Shown here: in pieces, positions 11,230 through 19,040 of the stretch
Layout: each line of letters opens with the position of its first letter
Numbering within the stretch: the first letter of the stretch is position 1
IMG/VR virus record: IMGVR_UViG_3300030328_003242
Span: 36,483 to 57,074 of that record
From: a virus
Strand: one strand, 5' to 3'
Length of the DNA: 20,592 nucleotides
Notes under the pieces: generated by a model
Seen by the model: the letters and a program-made list of their open reading frames with translations, nothing else
Databases searched by the model: none
What the model was told of the DNA's origin: nothing
Made by a program: the position numbers and the translations under genes

Positions 11230-12147
11230 ATGTTTCCAATAACGAGTAGTAATACACAAAACCCCTTACTTGATAGAAGGTCAGTTGATCCATTTGAAAT
11301 AGTAGGAGAAGGTACAAATAGAACATATAGGCCAGGTGGTGGTGGTAATGTAGCTTTAGCAGGTGGAGGTTTACTTGGTCAGTGGGGTTTAGGTACAGTA
11401 ATGGATGATCTAGGCAAAAGGCTTGGACCAGCTGGTACTGCTCTTAAAGAAACTTTATTAGAAACTGGTCAAAAAGCTGGAGAAAATCTCCCAGGTGCAT
11501 CACAAGGTTTCCTTAGATCAACAGCTCAAAAAATAGCTCCAAAGGCTTACGCAAGAGCAGCTACAGCAAGCACTTCAGCTGGTGTTGCAGCAGCAAAGAA
11601 TGCAATAAAAGCAGGTCTTGGACGTGAAGCTGTAAAGAACGCTGCACAAGTTGCAGGAATAAAAGCAGGAGGAAAGATAGCTGGAAAATATTTAGCAAAT
11701 AGAGTTCCATTCTTAGGAGCAGGAATTTCTCTTGCTGCAGGTGATCCATTAGGAGCAGCAGGAACTCTTGCTGGTGGTGCCATAGGAAGTATGATTGCCC
11801 CTGGGGTAGGAACTGTTATCGGTTCAACGATTGGTGGTGGAATTGCTCATGGAATAAGGAATGTAGGAGGAGGCATGCTTGGCCTTGGCACTCCAGGTGA
11901 TCCTTTAAGTGGTAATCCAAATGCAGTTTTATTTGGAGTACCTTTAAGTCCATATGCAAAAACTCTTAAAGATCAAAAGAGACGATTAGATTTATATGAA
12001 AGAGGTGAGGGTGCATTACTACAAAAAGCAAATGAAAAGCAAATGGAAAGGGAAATGAAATTAATGCAATTAGGAATGTTACAAAGCCAGATGCAATCAG
12101 GAGCTAATGCCTTAAGTCAAGTTATGGCTAATAACCCTTATACTTAA
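11230..12147 (+). CDS. Glycine-zipper probable ejection protein (305 aa)
   Basis: This encodes 305 residues. The N-terminal 50 residues include a Gly tract. Residues about 100-150 form an Ala/Lys-rich amphipathic helix (ARAATASTSAGVAAAKNAIK). Residues 161-219 are a clear glycine-zipper region (GTLAGGAIGSMIAPGVGTVI, then GSTIGGGIAHG) of the kind that packs helices in membranes. The C-terminus is Met/Gln-rich and helical (KQMEREMKLMQLGMLQSQMQ). This is characteristic of proteins that form channels or line membranes, such as ejected phage internal proteins; the exact role is inferred. A 50-base gap with no strong ribosome site precedes it. Confidence 0.7.
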   Translation: MFPITSSNTQNPLLDRRSVDPFEIVGEGTNRTYRPGGGGNVALAGGGLLGQWGLGTVMDDLGKRLGPAGTALKETLLETGQKAGENLPGASQGFLRSTAQKIAPKAYARAATASTSAGVAAAKNAIKAGLGREAVKNAAQVAGIKAGGKIAGKYLANRVPFLGAGISLAAGDPLGAAGTLAGGAIGSMIAPGVGTVIGSTIGGGIAHGIRNVGGGMLGLGTPGDPLSGNPNAVLFGVPLSPYAKTLKDQKRRLDLYERGEGALLQKANEKQMEREMKLMQLGMLQSQMQSGANALSQVMANNPYT

Positions 12148-12165
12148 TAAAGGAGATTATTTATT

Positions 12166-12789
12166 ATGTCAAGTTCATATTTTAAAGGACTGGAAGATTT
12201 GATACCAAGTAATTTCACTGGAGGTCCAAATGTTTTTGGAACGCAAATTGGAAATATGAGTGGTTCTTTTACACCACAGAATGCTTTACAAGGATTCAGT
12301 AATTTTTTTACTGGATTTCCTAGTCAAGATGAGATAATGAATATAAGAAAAGATTATCCAAGAAGCGATCATTTCAAATCTGAAACTGATTTAAAAAAAG
12401 AGAATAAATATAAAGATCCTATTACAAATAAGATTAAAGATATAGATACTAGAGAAGAAATAAAAATCGGAAAATCTACAGATGCCAATGTAGGAGGAGA
12501 AAGTGAGAGTAAGGGTGGCACCATGGGTAAATGGAATGAAGAGGAATATAAAAGGATTAATAAAGACTATTTAGAAACTGTAGGTACAGAACAAGCTAAA
12601 TTAGCCCAACATAATTTTCTACTAAGACAAATGGACAAATTACCTGATCGCATGTCTTTAGGTAATATGATGAAAGCAGATGCTTATAAAAGCCAAGCAG
12701 ATAGATCTGTTACTTCTAATCTAGGTTTGATGAGCAACATGAGTTTACCTTTAGCTGGCTTTAGATATGACTTCCAACGGTTTGGTTAG
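12166..12789 (+). CDS. Hypothetical protein (207 aa)
   Basis: This encodes 207 residues beginning MSSSYFKGLEDLIPSNFTGG. The N-terminal 65 residues are Gly/Phe/Asn-rich, followed by a Lys/Asp/Glu-rich middle (TDLKKENKYKDPITNKIKDI) and a C-terminus with Met and Leu. There is an AAGGAG ribosome site, though 13 bases from the ATG. No membrane helix, signal or known motif was seen. Its place inside the virion block suggests a minor structural or assembly protein. Confidence 0.65.
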   Translation: MSSSYFKGLEDLIPSNFTGGPNVFGTQIGNMSGSFTPQNALQGFSNFFTGFPSQDEIMNIRKDYPRSDHFKSETDLKKENKYKDPITNKIKDIDTREEIKIGKSTDANVGGESESKGGTMGKWNEEEYKRINKDYLETVGTEQAKLAQHNFLLRQMDKLPDRMSLGNMMKADAYKSQADRSVTSNLGLMSNMSLPLAGFRYDFQRFG

Positions 12790-12836
12790 TTTAAAATAAT
12801 AAGATGATTAAAGAACAAGGGAGGGAAAAATAAATC

Positions 12837-13319
12837 ATGGTAGCACCGATAATAGGTTGGAAAGCCGCAGCAATTTTAGGAGGAGCAGCTTTAGGTAGTG
12901 GATTACTTCAAAATAGAGGTGCAGGTATAGGAGCACAAGCCAATGCTGACATGCTGGCTCAGCAAATGGAGCAGAATAAGTGGAATATATTAGAAATGCG
13001 TCAGAAGAATTATGGCATTTTAGGCGGAGAGATTGCTAATAGAAATTTTATGAGAACTGGGAATGAACAAAGACAGAAACTTGCAAAAGATTTTGGAATG
13101 TTTCAAGCAGGTCCACTTGCTAGAGAAAAAGGAAAATCAATGGTTGATGCTACAGCACGAATGAATGCTTTAGAATCAGGTCCAGAGGCTACAGCATTAA
13201 GAAAACAAAAAAATTGGGAAAACATACAAACTCAATTAGCTTTACGAGCAGATGAAGCTAATCGAAAATGGGGCTATGTCCCTAGTAGAAATCCCTTTGG
13301 ATTTGGAGGTACTACATAA
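12837..13319 (+). CDS. Probable internal virion protein, gp14-like in layout (160 aa)
   Basis: This encodes 160 residues with a hydrophobic N-terminus (VAPIIGWKAAAILGGAALGS, residues 2-21). A long Gln/Asn/Met-rich helix follows (ANADMLAQQMEQNKWNILEM) and then an Arg/Lys-rich segment. One N-terminal hydrophobic helix plus a Gln-rich coiled coil is the layout of small podovirus internal core proteins such as T7 gp14, but I cannot claim sequence homology. A strong ribosome site (GGGAGGG) lies upstream. The stop overlaps the next start as TAATG. Confidence 0.7.
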   Translation: MVAPIIGWKAAAILGGAALGSGLLQNRGAGIGAQANADMLAQQMEQNKWNILEMRQKNYGILGGEIANRNFMRTGNEQRQKLAKDFGMFQAGPLAREKGKSMVDATARMNALESGPEATALRKQKNWENIQTQLALRADEANRKWGYVPSRNPFGFGGTT

Positions 13320-14365
13320 TGGGATCTAAAACAGTTGTACAGGCTCCCGCACCGCCTCCAAAAGATACAACAATGCAGGATTACCTGGAGTATCAAGGTA
13401 AAAAAGAAGATAGATTAGATTATCGTGATTGGGCTGCAAATCTTCAAGATTATAAAGCAAAGAAAGGACAGCAACAAGCAGGTCGTGCTGGATGGCAAGA
13501 TCATAAGAGTTTAGTTCAAAACCAATTAGAAAAAGGACTACTTACTTATAATGAAGCTCAAAATCAATTAACAGATTATGCAGATAAATATAAGTTAGCT
13601 GCTAATACAATTACTAAACCAGGAGAAGATCCTAGAAGAGGCTGGAAGGAAGCAGATCGTCCTGATTCTTTTGATGATATACCTGAATATGAAACACCAG
13701 AACAATGGCAATCATGGTCGCCTAATCAAGCAAAGAACACTTTACAACAGTTCTATACAGGTACTGGTGATATAGATCCTGTAACAGGTGAAAAAGACCG
13801 TGGAATATTAGGTAGAAGACAAGATATAGGTGTTGAAGCAGCTTATCAAGATTTACTTGGTAGAGACGCTACTAGCGAGGAATTAGCATCAGCTAGAGAT
13901 AGATTTGGCTCTGGTTATTACAAAGATATTGATAGCTTAAAATCTACTCTTACTCAAGGTGAAGAATATACAGACAAATTTCAAACTAGCTATTTAGCTA
14001 ATTACTATGATACTCAATTTGGAAAAGAATTAAGAGACGATGAAGGTAAGAGAACAGGTAAACGTAAGTTTAGTTTTGATCAAACTTTATTACCAAGTTA
14101 CGGTACAGATTTAGCAGAAAGAACAGGAGTAACTTTACCTGACTTTGGTGATTCATTCACAGGAACACCTGGAGAAATTGATTTTCAATTAGAGAATGTT
14201 AAAAGATCTCGTGAGTTTATTTATAATTCAGGCTTAACAGCTTTACAAGGAGATATTAATAAAAATATTGAATCACTTAAAGTTGAAGGTCAAAAAGAAA
14301 TTACAAAGATTGCTAAACAAGGTGATATTTATCAAGGTTTAGTTGGAGCATTTAATTTCTCTTAA
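13319..14365 (+). CDS. Probable structural protein with DUF4214-like domain (348 aa)
   Basis: This encodes 348 residues. A Pro-rich start (VQAPAPPPKDTTMQDYLEYQ) is followed by Gln-rich helices. Residues about 169-220 read IGVEAAYQDLLGRDATSEEL, then ...SLKSTLTQGEEYTDKF. The 'AY..LLGR.a...EL' pattern followed by a '...i...l..s.Ey' helix is the signature of DUF4214-type modules, common in cyanobacterial secreted proteins and cyanophage virion proteins. The C-terminal region is mixed, with a charged helix near the end (IESLKVEGQKEITKIAKQG). Translation is coupled to the previous gene by TAATG. The molecular role of the domain is unknown; surface adhesion or virion assembly is plausible. Confidence 0.72.
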   Translation: MGSKTVVQAPAPPPKDTTMQDYLEYQGKKEDRLDYRDWAANLQDYKAKKGQQQAGRAGWQDHKSLVQNQLEKGLLTYNEAQNQLTDYADKYKLAANTITKPGEDPRRGWKEADRPDSFDDIPEYETPEQWQSWSPNQAKNTLQQFYTGTGDIDPVTGEKDRGILGRRQDIGVEAAYQDLLGRDATSEELASARDRFGSGYYKDIDSLKSTLTQGEEYTDKFQTSYLANYYDTQFGKELRDDEGKRTGKRKFSFDQTLLPSYGTDLAERTGVTLPDFGDSFTGTPGEIDFQLENVKRSREFIYNSGLTALQGDINKNIESLKVEGQKEITKIAKQGDIYQGLVGAFNFS

Positions 14366-14412
14366 AAGATACATTACTGCTAAAATTAGTTTAAGTTAAA
14401 AAAGTATTTGAA

Positions 14413-14583
14413 ATGACTCAAGGTACTAATCCAGGACAAGACGACTATTTCGATATTACTAAGTTCGAAGAGCTTCTTAATCGTCTAGAAGGTTCTAAAG
14501 GTAGACAACAGCGTCAGAAGTCTGTAGAAGGTCGTCGTGATACATTTGCGGCTGGTCTAGCAAACATGATGAACAACTTCTAA
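14413..14583 (+). CDS. Small hypothetical protein (56 aa)
   Basis: This frame gives 56 residues, MTQGTNPGQDDYFDITKFEE onward, with an acidic N-terminal half, a basic Gln/Arg-rich middle (GSKGRQQRQKSVEGRRDT) and a short C-terminal helix ending NMMNNF. The opening (TNPGQDDYFDITKFEELLNR) resembles the start of the next gene (VPPGQTDVDDWFDLDKYRQA), suggesting the two small genes arose by duplication. No ribosome site is evident. Function unknown; it may be a small assembly or packaging factor given its neighbours. Confidence 0.6.
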   Translation: MTQGTNPGQDDYFDITKFEELLNRLEGSKGRQQRQKSVEGRRDTFAAGLANMMNNF

Positions 14584-14606
14584 ATTTCTTATAGGATTTA
14601 TTCGTT

Positions 14607-14855
14607 ATGACAAGCAGCGTTCCCCCAGGTCAAACTGATGTCGATGACTGGTTTGATTTAGACAAATATAGACAGGCCGCTGGTGTCGCCTACGATTTTT
14701 CCAAAAAGAAAATGGAGGATGCTGGTGAGCAAGATAGAAAAACTATCGGTAAAAAAGGAACCGAACAAAGAACGTCTGCTGCCCAAGAGCAAGAGTTCAA
14801 AAATAAAGACGAAGAAAGAGACTACAATCAGGCCCAACGAGCTTATAGATATTGA
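14607..14855 (+). CDS. Small hypothetical protein (82 aa) overlapping TerS candidate
   Basis: This encodes 82 residues beginning MTSSVPPGQTDVDDWFDLDK. The first 30 residues look folded and match the pattern of the preceding 56-residue protein (PGQ.D..D..D..K...). The rest is Lys/Glu/Gln-rich and low in complexity (KNKDEERDYNQAQRAYRY). The last 131 bases probably also encode, in the +1 frame, the N-terminus of the next protein. The stop TGA overlaps an ATT codon of that frame. Alternatively a +1 frameshift joins the two. Role unknown; possibly a scaffold-like or terminase-associated protein. Confidence 0.6.
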   Translation: MTSSVPPGQTDVDDWFDLDKYRQAAGVAYDFSKKKMEDAGEQDRKTIGKKGTEQRTSAAQEQEFKNKDEERDYNQAQRAYRY

Positions 14856-15342
14856 GCTATTTGAGTCATGGGTTGATGATTTAGATTCATCAACTCAAGA
14901 ATCTTTCTGTTCCTTTTCATCTGATAATTATTCAGTCATTGAAATATATTTATATTCCCGATTCCTTGGTTATCGGGGATCTATTACTGCGTGTGATCTT
15001 TGGATAAAAAATAATCATCCTAAACCAGATCATCGTAAAAAACTCTTGTATGAGATTGATGCAATGCAAGAGGATATTCGTAAATTACGAGCTGATGTTG
15101 AAACAGGTTTAGTCAAGCGTGATGCAGGTGTTGCACGTGTTGCTTCTATGCAAAAAGAAGTACGTGGACATATAGATTTAGTTGAAAAGTTTACTAATAG
15201 TAAAGATAGGAAAGGTTTATTAATGGCTGGTGCAGATCGAGCTATTAGAGAATTAATGTTTATTTTTAAAGATGATCCAATTGAAATACCATTAGAAGAA
15301 GCAACGATGAGTGTTTGGGCAAGGATGCAATTAGAAGAATAA
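14725..15342 (+). CDS. Probable small terminase subunit (205 aa with proposed GTG start)
   Basis: The frame is open far upstream, but convincing protein begins around ELIDIELFESWVDDLDSS. I propose GTG 14725 because GGAGG lies six bases upstream; ATG 14719 is too close to that site, and ATG 14683 has none. From about residue 70 a helical segment (YSVIEIYLYSRFLGYRGSIT, then ACDLWIKNNHP) resembles the DNA-binding helices of small terminases. It is followed by a long coiled coil (MQEDIRKLRADVETG to DLVEKF) typical of TerS oligomers. The large terminase lies two genes downstream. TerS recognises viral DNA and recruits the motor. The start and the call are both inferences. Confidence 0.5.
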   Translation: MSKIEKLSVKKEPNKERLLPKSKSSKIKTKKETTIRPNELIDIELFESWVDDLDSSTQESFCSFSSDNYSVIEIYLYSRFLGYRGSITACDLWIKNNHPKPDHRKKLLYEIDAMQEDIRKLRADVETGLVKRDAGVARVASMQKEVRGHIDLVEKFTNSKDRKGLLMAGADRAIRELMFIFKDDPIEIPLEEATMSVWARMQLEE

Positions 15343-15361
15343 CTAAAGTTAAAATAGATTA

Positions 15362-15369
15362 TATAAATA
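15362..15369 (+). promoter_or_regulatory. TATAAATA, T4-late-type box
   Basis: TATAAATA sits 17-24 bases upstream of the ATG at 15386 in the gap after the TerS candidate, a suitable place for a late promoter of the T4-like type. The motif is common by chance in AT-rich DNA, and the virion gene content here does not look T4-like, so confidence is low. Confidence 0.2.
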
Positions 15370-15385
15370 TTCAGGGTTATAAGTC

Positions 15386-16105
15386 ATGGGTGCAGGAAGA
15401 GCAATGAAATCTATTATTGATAGACAAAAAACTACAGAAGAAAAAGCAAAATATTGGGATCGTAGAAATGAAAGTGATAAAGCTAGTGAGCTTGTTGGAA
15501 AAGGTTTAGGTGCTAGAGCTGAGTTTAAAGGTTTTGATCGGGATGCATTCGCAAGAGAAAAAAGAGAGTCAGCTAGAAATAGAAGAGCTACTAGAAGAGA
15601 TGAAAGACAAGCAAGAAGAGAAGAAAGACAAGATTATTACAGACAACAAATGGATGAGAGAAGAAGAGCACATGAAATGAGAAAACCTAAAGAAGAAATG
15701 GGTAATGTAGGTGTATTAGGTGCTCCTAATCCATACGGAGACGATGCCATTTGGGATAACAAGAATAGAAGTTGGCAACCAAATACTGGTACTCAGCGAG
15801 CGAAAGAAAGAGCCTTTGTTGATTACTTTCCAGAAAAAGAAGAAATTTTTGATGTAGAGGGTAAAGGTCTTCCTGGATATGACATAACTAAAGAGATATG
15901 GCAAAGATCTCAAAATAATAAACCTGAAACAGCTCGAGACATGCCTATGACCAATATTTTTGGTCAAAGTAGAGGAGTTAACTTAGGTCCTGGTTCTGCT
16001 GATAGAGGAGCTGTTAATGAACAACCTCAAACTGGTGGAGATAATAGAGACTTTAAAAAACTTTATGAAGAACTCTTAAAGATACATAACGCAGGTAAAA
16101 AATAA
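15386..16105 (+). CDS. Arg/Glu-rich hypothetical protein (239 aa)
   Basis: This encodes 239 residues. Residues about 50-105 are extraordinarily rich in Arg and Glu (REKRESARNRRATRRDERQA, then RREERQDYYRQQMDERRRAH) and should form a long, highly charged helix. The C-terminal half is Gly/Asn/Pro-rich and looks flexible, ending in a short helix (FKKLYEELLKIHNAG). It lies between the TerS candidate and TerL. Charged helices of this sort occur in scaffolding and nucleic-acid-binding proteins, but nothing decides between these. The ATG follows a gap holding a TATAAATA box. Confidence 0.65.
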   Translation: MGAGRAMKSIIDRQKTTEEKAKYWDRRNESDKASELVGKGLGARAEFKGFDRDAFAREKRESARNRRATRRDERQARREERQDYYRQQMDERRRAHEMRKPKEEMGNVGVLGAPNPYGDDAIWDNKNRSWQPNTGTQRAKERAFVDYFPEKEEIFDVEGKGLPGYDITKEIWQRSQNNKPETARDMPMTNIFGQSRGVNLGPGSADRGAVNEQPQTGGDNRDFKKLYEELLKIHNAGKK

Positions 16106-16106
16106 A

Positions 16107-16277
16107 ATGGCTAAAGGTAAACTTCCTCCACAACTTCTTGAATATCTAAAGAAAAAAGAAGCTAAAAAAAAGGATGGGTCTGAAATGAATGACAAAGAAA
16201 AACGTAAGGCTGCTCTAGATAAAGCCCGTAAATATCAGGATCAAAAAAAAAATAAACCAAAAGAAGAAGAAAAGTAA
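16107..16277 (+). CDS. Small Lys-rich protein (56 aa)
   Basis: This frame gives 56 residues, MAKGKLPPQLLEYLKKKEAK onward, about a third of them Lys, with a Glu-rich end (NKPKEEEK). KLPPQLLEYLKKK is a recognisable opening of small Lys-rich proteins seen next to phage head genes, but I cannot name the family with confidence. It starts one base after the previous stop. The charge suggests binding to packaged DNA or RNA; this is inference. Confidence 0.65.
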   Translation: MAKGKLPPQLLEYLKKKEAKKKDGSEMNDKEKRKAALDKARKYQDQKKNKPKEEEK

Positions 16278-16334
16278 TTCAGACTGCGGTTGCAATCATT
16301 AGTTATTATTAAAGTAATAGTTTGATTATTTCTT

Positions 16335-17861
16335 GTGCCTTCATATACCCATCTGGCTTATAGACGTAATGCGAAGGCTGCAGCACGTAATCAACAAATT
16401 AAAAAACCTAAAAATTTAGAATCATTAGCTAAAGCTAGAGATGATTTTGGATACTTTTGTGATTATGTAGCTGATAAACCTCCTGCTTATCATCATCAAG
16501 AATGGAATAGAAAATTTGTTACGAATGAAGATAGTAGTTGTTTAATAAAAATCGCTGGACCAAATATAGATCTTCTTGCTCCCCGTGGTTCTGCTAAATC
16601 AACTGTTCTTGGTTTATTAACTGCTTGGGCTATTGGTGTTCATACACAAGCTGGTCTTCCATTACAAGTTCTTTATCTCTCTTATACCGTTGATATTGCT
16701 AGATCTAAATCAGCAACAATTAAACGTATTATTGAAAGTAAAAGATACCAAGAAGTTTTCCCTAAAGTTCGCTTACTTAAGAATGTAACTAGTAATGAAT
16801 ACTGGTCCATTGATCATAAATTTGCAGGTATAGATACTACTGGTGAAGAACAATTCACTCTTTGTGCAGCTGGACTAAAAGGTTCTGTTACATCTAAGCG
16901 TTCTCATCTTGTCATGATTGATGACGCTATAAAATCAGCTGCTGACATCGCTAATCCTGATATTCGTAAAACAATGCAGGAAAATTGGAATGCAGTTATC
17001 GCTCCGACTATGTTTGAAGGGGGTCGGGCTATTTGTCTTGGTACTCGGTTTAGGCATGACGATATTCATTCCACCACCTTTAACGAACAAAATAATTGGA
17101 TACAAATTGTCCTCTCTGCTATACAAAATAATCCTGAAACAGGTGATGAAGAATCCTATTGGCCTGAAATGTGGTCACTGGAATACTTAAAAGAAAAAAA
17201 ACGGCAATCTCCGATTGCCTTCTCCTTTCAGTATATGAATCAAGTCGTGCGACAGAACGAATTATCGCTTGCACCTGAACTGATCGTTAAAGCAGAAATA
17301 TCAACCGAATTTGATACGTTAGGAGTGGGGGTAGACCTGTCAGCGGGAATAAGAGAAAAGAATGACTATACAGTAATGGTGCTAGGGGGGAGGATCGAGG
17401 ATCGAATACATATCATTGATTACAGAAGAATACGAGTAATGGGTAATTTAGAAAAACTAGATGCATTAAAAGAGTTGTTAAATGATTGGTCAATCATAGG
17501 AGTTGATCAAAGTGGTAATTATTATCCAACTCACTCAACATGTGATGTATGGTCTGAAGCTGTTCAATATCAAGCATCTTTAGAAGCAGACTTTAAACGT
17601 ATTTGTCTACAAAATGAAAGTTTATATAATTTAATTTGGCATCCTGTTAAAGGTTTTAGAGGTGATAAGTTGGCTAGATTCCGTGGAATTATGGGTATGT
17701 TTGAAGATAGAAAAATTATATTTAATCGCTATCGAAACTTTACAAATATGTTTGAAGAATTAACTAACTTTGGTGTGAGTGGACATGACGATTGTGTTGA
17801 TGCATTAGTTTGGTTAGTAACAGGCTTAATGAAGAAAGGTCATTTACAATTAGATTACTGA
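16335..17861 (+). CDS. terL: Terminase large subunit (DNA packaging motor ATPase/nuclease)
   Basis: This 508-residue protein drives viral DNA into the prohead and cuts it to length. The Walker A-like loop is LAPRGSAKST (residues 81-90), similar to the 'RG.GKS' type of T7-like terminases but with Ala before the Lys. Walker B is HLVMIDDAI (191-199) with D196/D197. The C-terminal RNase H-like nuclease shows its acidic residues at D334 (GVGVDLSAG), D391 (IIGVDQSGN) and D485-D489 (GHDDCVDAL). Length is normal for the family. The start is GTG: the nearest upstream in-frame codon of note is a stop at 16323 and no ATG intervenes. The ribosome site is weak. Bases about 17000-17410 are richer in G and C than the flanks. 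Confidence 0.95.
   Translation: MPSYTHLAYRRNAKAAARNQQIKKPKNLESLAKARDDFGYFCDYVADKPPAYHHQEWNRKFVTNEDSSCLIKIAGPNIDLLAPRGSAKSTVLGLLTAWAIGVHTQAGLPLQVLYLSYTVDIARSKSATIKRIIESKRYQEVFPKVRLLKNVTSNEYWSIDHKFAGIDTTGEEQFTLCAAGLKGSVTSKRSHLVMIDDAIKSAADIANPDIRKTMQENWNAVIAPTMFEGGRAICLGTRFRHDDIHSTTFNEQNNWIQIVLSAIQNNPETGDEESYWPEMWSLEYLKEKKRQSPIAFSFQYMNQVVRQNELSLAPELIVKAEISTEFDTLGVGVDLSAGIREKNDYTVMVLGGRIEDRIHIIDYRRIRVMGNLEKLDALKELLNDWSIIGVDQSGNYYPTHSTCDVWSEAVQYQASLEADFKRICLQNESLYNLIWHPVKGFRGDKLARFRGIMGMFEDRKIIFNRYRNFTNMFEELTNFGVSGHDDCVDALVWLVTGLMKKGHLQLDY
17194..17219 (-). terminator. Intrinsic terminator-like hairpin antisense to terL
   Basis: On the minus strand, GGCAATC-GGA-GATTGCC (17219-17203) forms a perfect 7-bp stem followed, one base later, by eight T. 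This is the canonical form of a Rho-independent terminator, inside the terL coding region and pointing against it. It could stop leftward antisense transcripts. The plus strand has no matching U-run. Confidence 0.5.
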
Positions 17862-17875
17862 TTTAGAATAAATAT

Positions 17876-18169
17876 ATGGGACCAGACTTTCTGACACTTG
17901 CATTAACAGCTGTTATCTCTTCTATAACAGGAGGTGGTTGGATTGCTAGTAAAGTTTTAGAACGTCATAAAGAACGTTTAAAAGATTCTATTCAAAATGT
18001 AGAAAATCAAAGAATGCGGATTAATGCATTGGAAGAACATGTAAATAGAATGCCTTTGGAATATGTTTTAAAAGTAGATTTTGTTCGAGAATTACAAGAT
18101 ATGAATGATCACTTTAGAGCAATTCATAATAAGCTTGATAAGCTAATGGAAAAGCTTATAGAAAAATGA
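17876..18169 (+). CDS. Membrane-anchored coiled-coil protein, holin/spanin candidate (97 aa)
   Basis: This encodes 97 residues. A hydrophobic helix at residues 5-25 (FLTLALTAVISSITGGGWIA) is followed by a charged coiled coil to the end (ERHKERLKDSIQNVENQRMR, later IHNKLDKLMEKLIEK). One N-terminal membrane helix plus a cytoplasmic or periplasmic coiled coil next to terL fits several small podovirus proteins, including holins and Rz-like spanins, but no sequence motif settles it. The stop overlaps the next start as ATGA. Confidence 0.7.
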   Translation: MGPDFLTLALTAVISSITGGGWIASKVLERHKERLKDSIQNVENQRMRINALEEHVNRMPLEYVLKVDFVRELQDMNDHFRAIHNKLDKLMEKLIEK

Positions 18170-18348
18170 CTTACATATTGGAATTGGAAGATAATGTTTT
18201 TGGTGACTTATGTATTAGTTTTCCTCCTGAAATAACAGATGAATTGCAATGGCAAAGAGGAGATCATTTGGAATGGGACATCAAAGGTATTGGAATTATT
18301 TTGACTAAATTGAATGATCCCAAAGGATATAAAGTACAAGAAGAGTAA
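18166..18348 (+). CDS. AbrB/MazE-like mini-protein (60 aa)
   Basis: This encodes 60 residues, MTYILELEDNVFGDLCISFP onward. The pattern 'G.L.I.FP.ei...L.W..GD.LEW......i.l.k' is that of a SpoVT/AbrB swapped-hairpin half. Small proteins of this shape (...LGW..GD.LEW.D...G...L.K) are frequent in T4-like cyanophages. AbrB-type folds usually bind DNA as dimers and act as transcription factors or antitoxins; that role here is an inference. Translation is coupled to the upstream gene by ATGA. Confidence 0.65.
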   Translation: MTYILELEDNVFGDLCISFPPEITDELQWQRGDHLEWDIKGIGIILTKLNDPKGYKVQEE

Positions 18349-18375
18349 AATAGATTTATATATTGTTTAGTATCA

Positions 18376-18894
18376 ATGTCTACGATTAATTATAGAGGAG
18401 AACAAGGTTTCGATCCTTTTAGAGGTAGAGGAGGTGTTAATGGTGTTGGTGGAAATTTAGGAGGATTATCAGGTAATACAACAGGTGCTCCTGTCGGTTT
18501 TAATCCTAATAGTCAATTACAAATAGCTGTAATGTCAGCAGACCCCATGAATCAAATGGGTAATTCAGGATATTTTAATAACACGGAAGTAGCTGGTGGT
18601 CCTTCATTATTTCCTATTCCTAAAGACATAAATAAAGGAGAAGTAAAGGGAGTAATACGAGGTACTCAAGGAGGCTCTAGAAACGATTTATCTAAACCAT
18701 ATGGAGGTTTACAAGGCAGATTACAAGCGATGGGATCTAGTAATTTAAATAATGCTTTGCATCAGATGGGAGGAGATATTAATAATCCTAATTTTACAGC
18801 AGAAAATAAGCAGTTTAATACAATCAATGGTTCCTCATCTCAACTCCCTGGTAGCACAGCATTTAAAAAAGTAATGGGAACACTTCTTGGTTAA
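18376..18894 (+). CDS. Gly/Asn-rich hypothetical protein (172 aa)
   Basis: This encodes 172 residues, rich in Gly, Asn, Gln and Ser throughout (RGRGGVNGVGGNLGGLSGNT and later LPGSTAFKKVMGTLLG). It is probably disordered or loosely structured, with no membrane helix or Cys. Its position directly before the portal gene and its composition suggest a minor virion component. The stop overlaps the next start as TAATG. No family was recognised. Confidence 0.65.
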   Translation: MSTINYRGEQGFDPFRGRGGVNGVGGNLGGLSGNTTGAPVGFNPNSQLQIAVMSADPMNQMGNSGYFNNTEVAGGPSLFPIPKDINKGEVKGVIRGTQGGSRNDLSKPYGGLQGRLQAMGSSNLNNALHQMGGDINNPNFTAENKQFNTINGSSSQLPGSTAFKKVMGTLLG

Positions 18895-19040
18895 TGAAAA
18901 CAAAAAAACTTGTTAAACAAGCACTTAAAAAAAGAAAATTATTTTCAAAAGAAGAATTACTATTTTTTAAAAAATGGTTGTATCTTAAGAAAAAAAGCAA
19001 AGCTGCTAAAATTAATAAAAGGAAAGAGGCAAAAGATTAA
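18894..19040 (+). CDS. Small highly basic protein (48 aa)
   Basis: This frame encodes 48 residues, MKTKKLVKQALKKRKLFSKE onward. Nearly half are Lys or Arg, with a central hydrophobic/aromatic patch (EELLFFKKWLYLKKK) forming an amphipathic helix. It is joined to both neighbours by TAATG overlaps, so it is translated between the Gly-rich protein and the portal. It is likely a DNA-binding or membrane-active peptide; no known family was recognised. Confidence 0.7.
   Translation: MKTKKLVKQALKKRKLFSKEELLFFKKWLYLKKKSKAAKINKRKEAKD

Noticed and set aside
14683-14718. ATG 14683 as start of the small terminase candidate
   Set aside because: No ribosome site, and the N-terminal peptide is clearly a shadow of the overlapping 82-residue gene.
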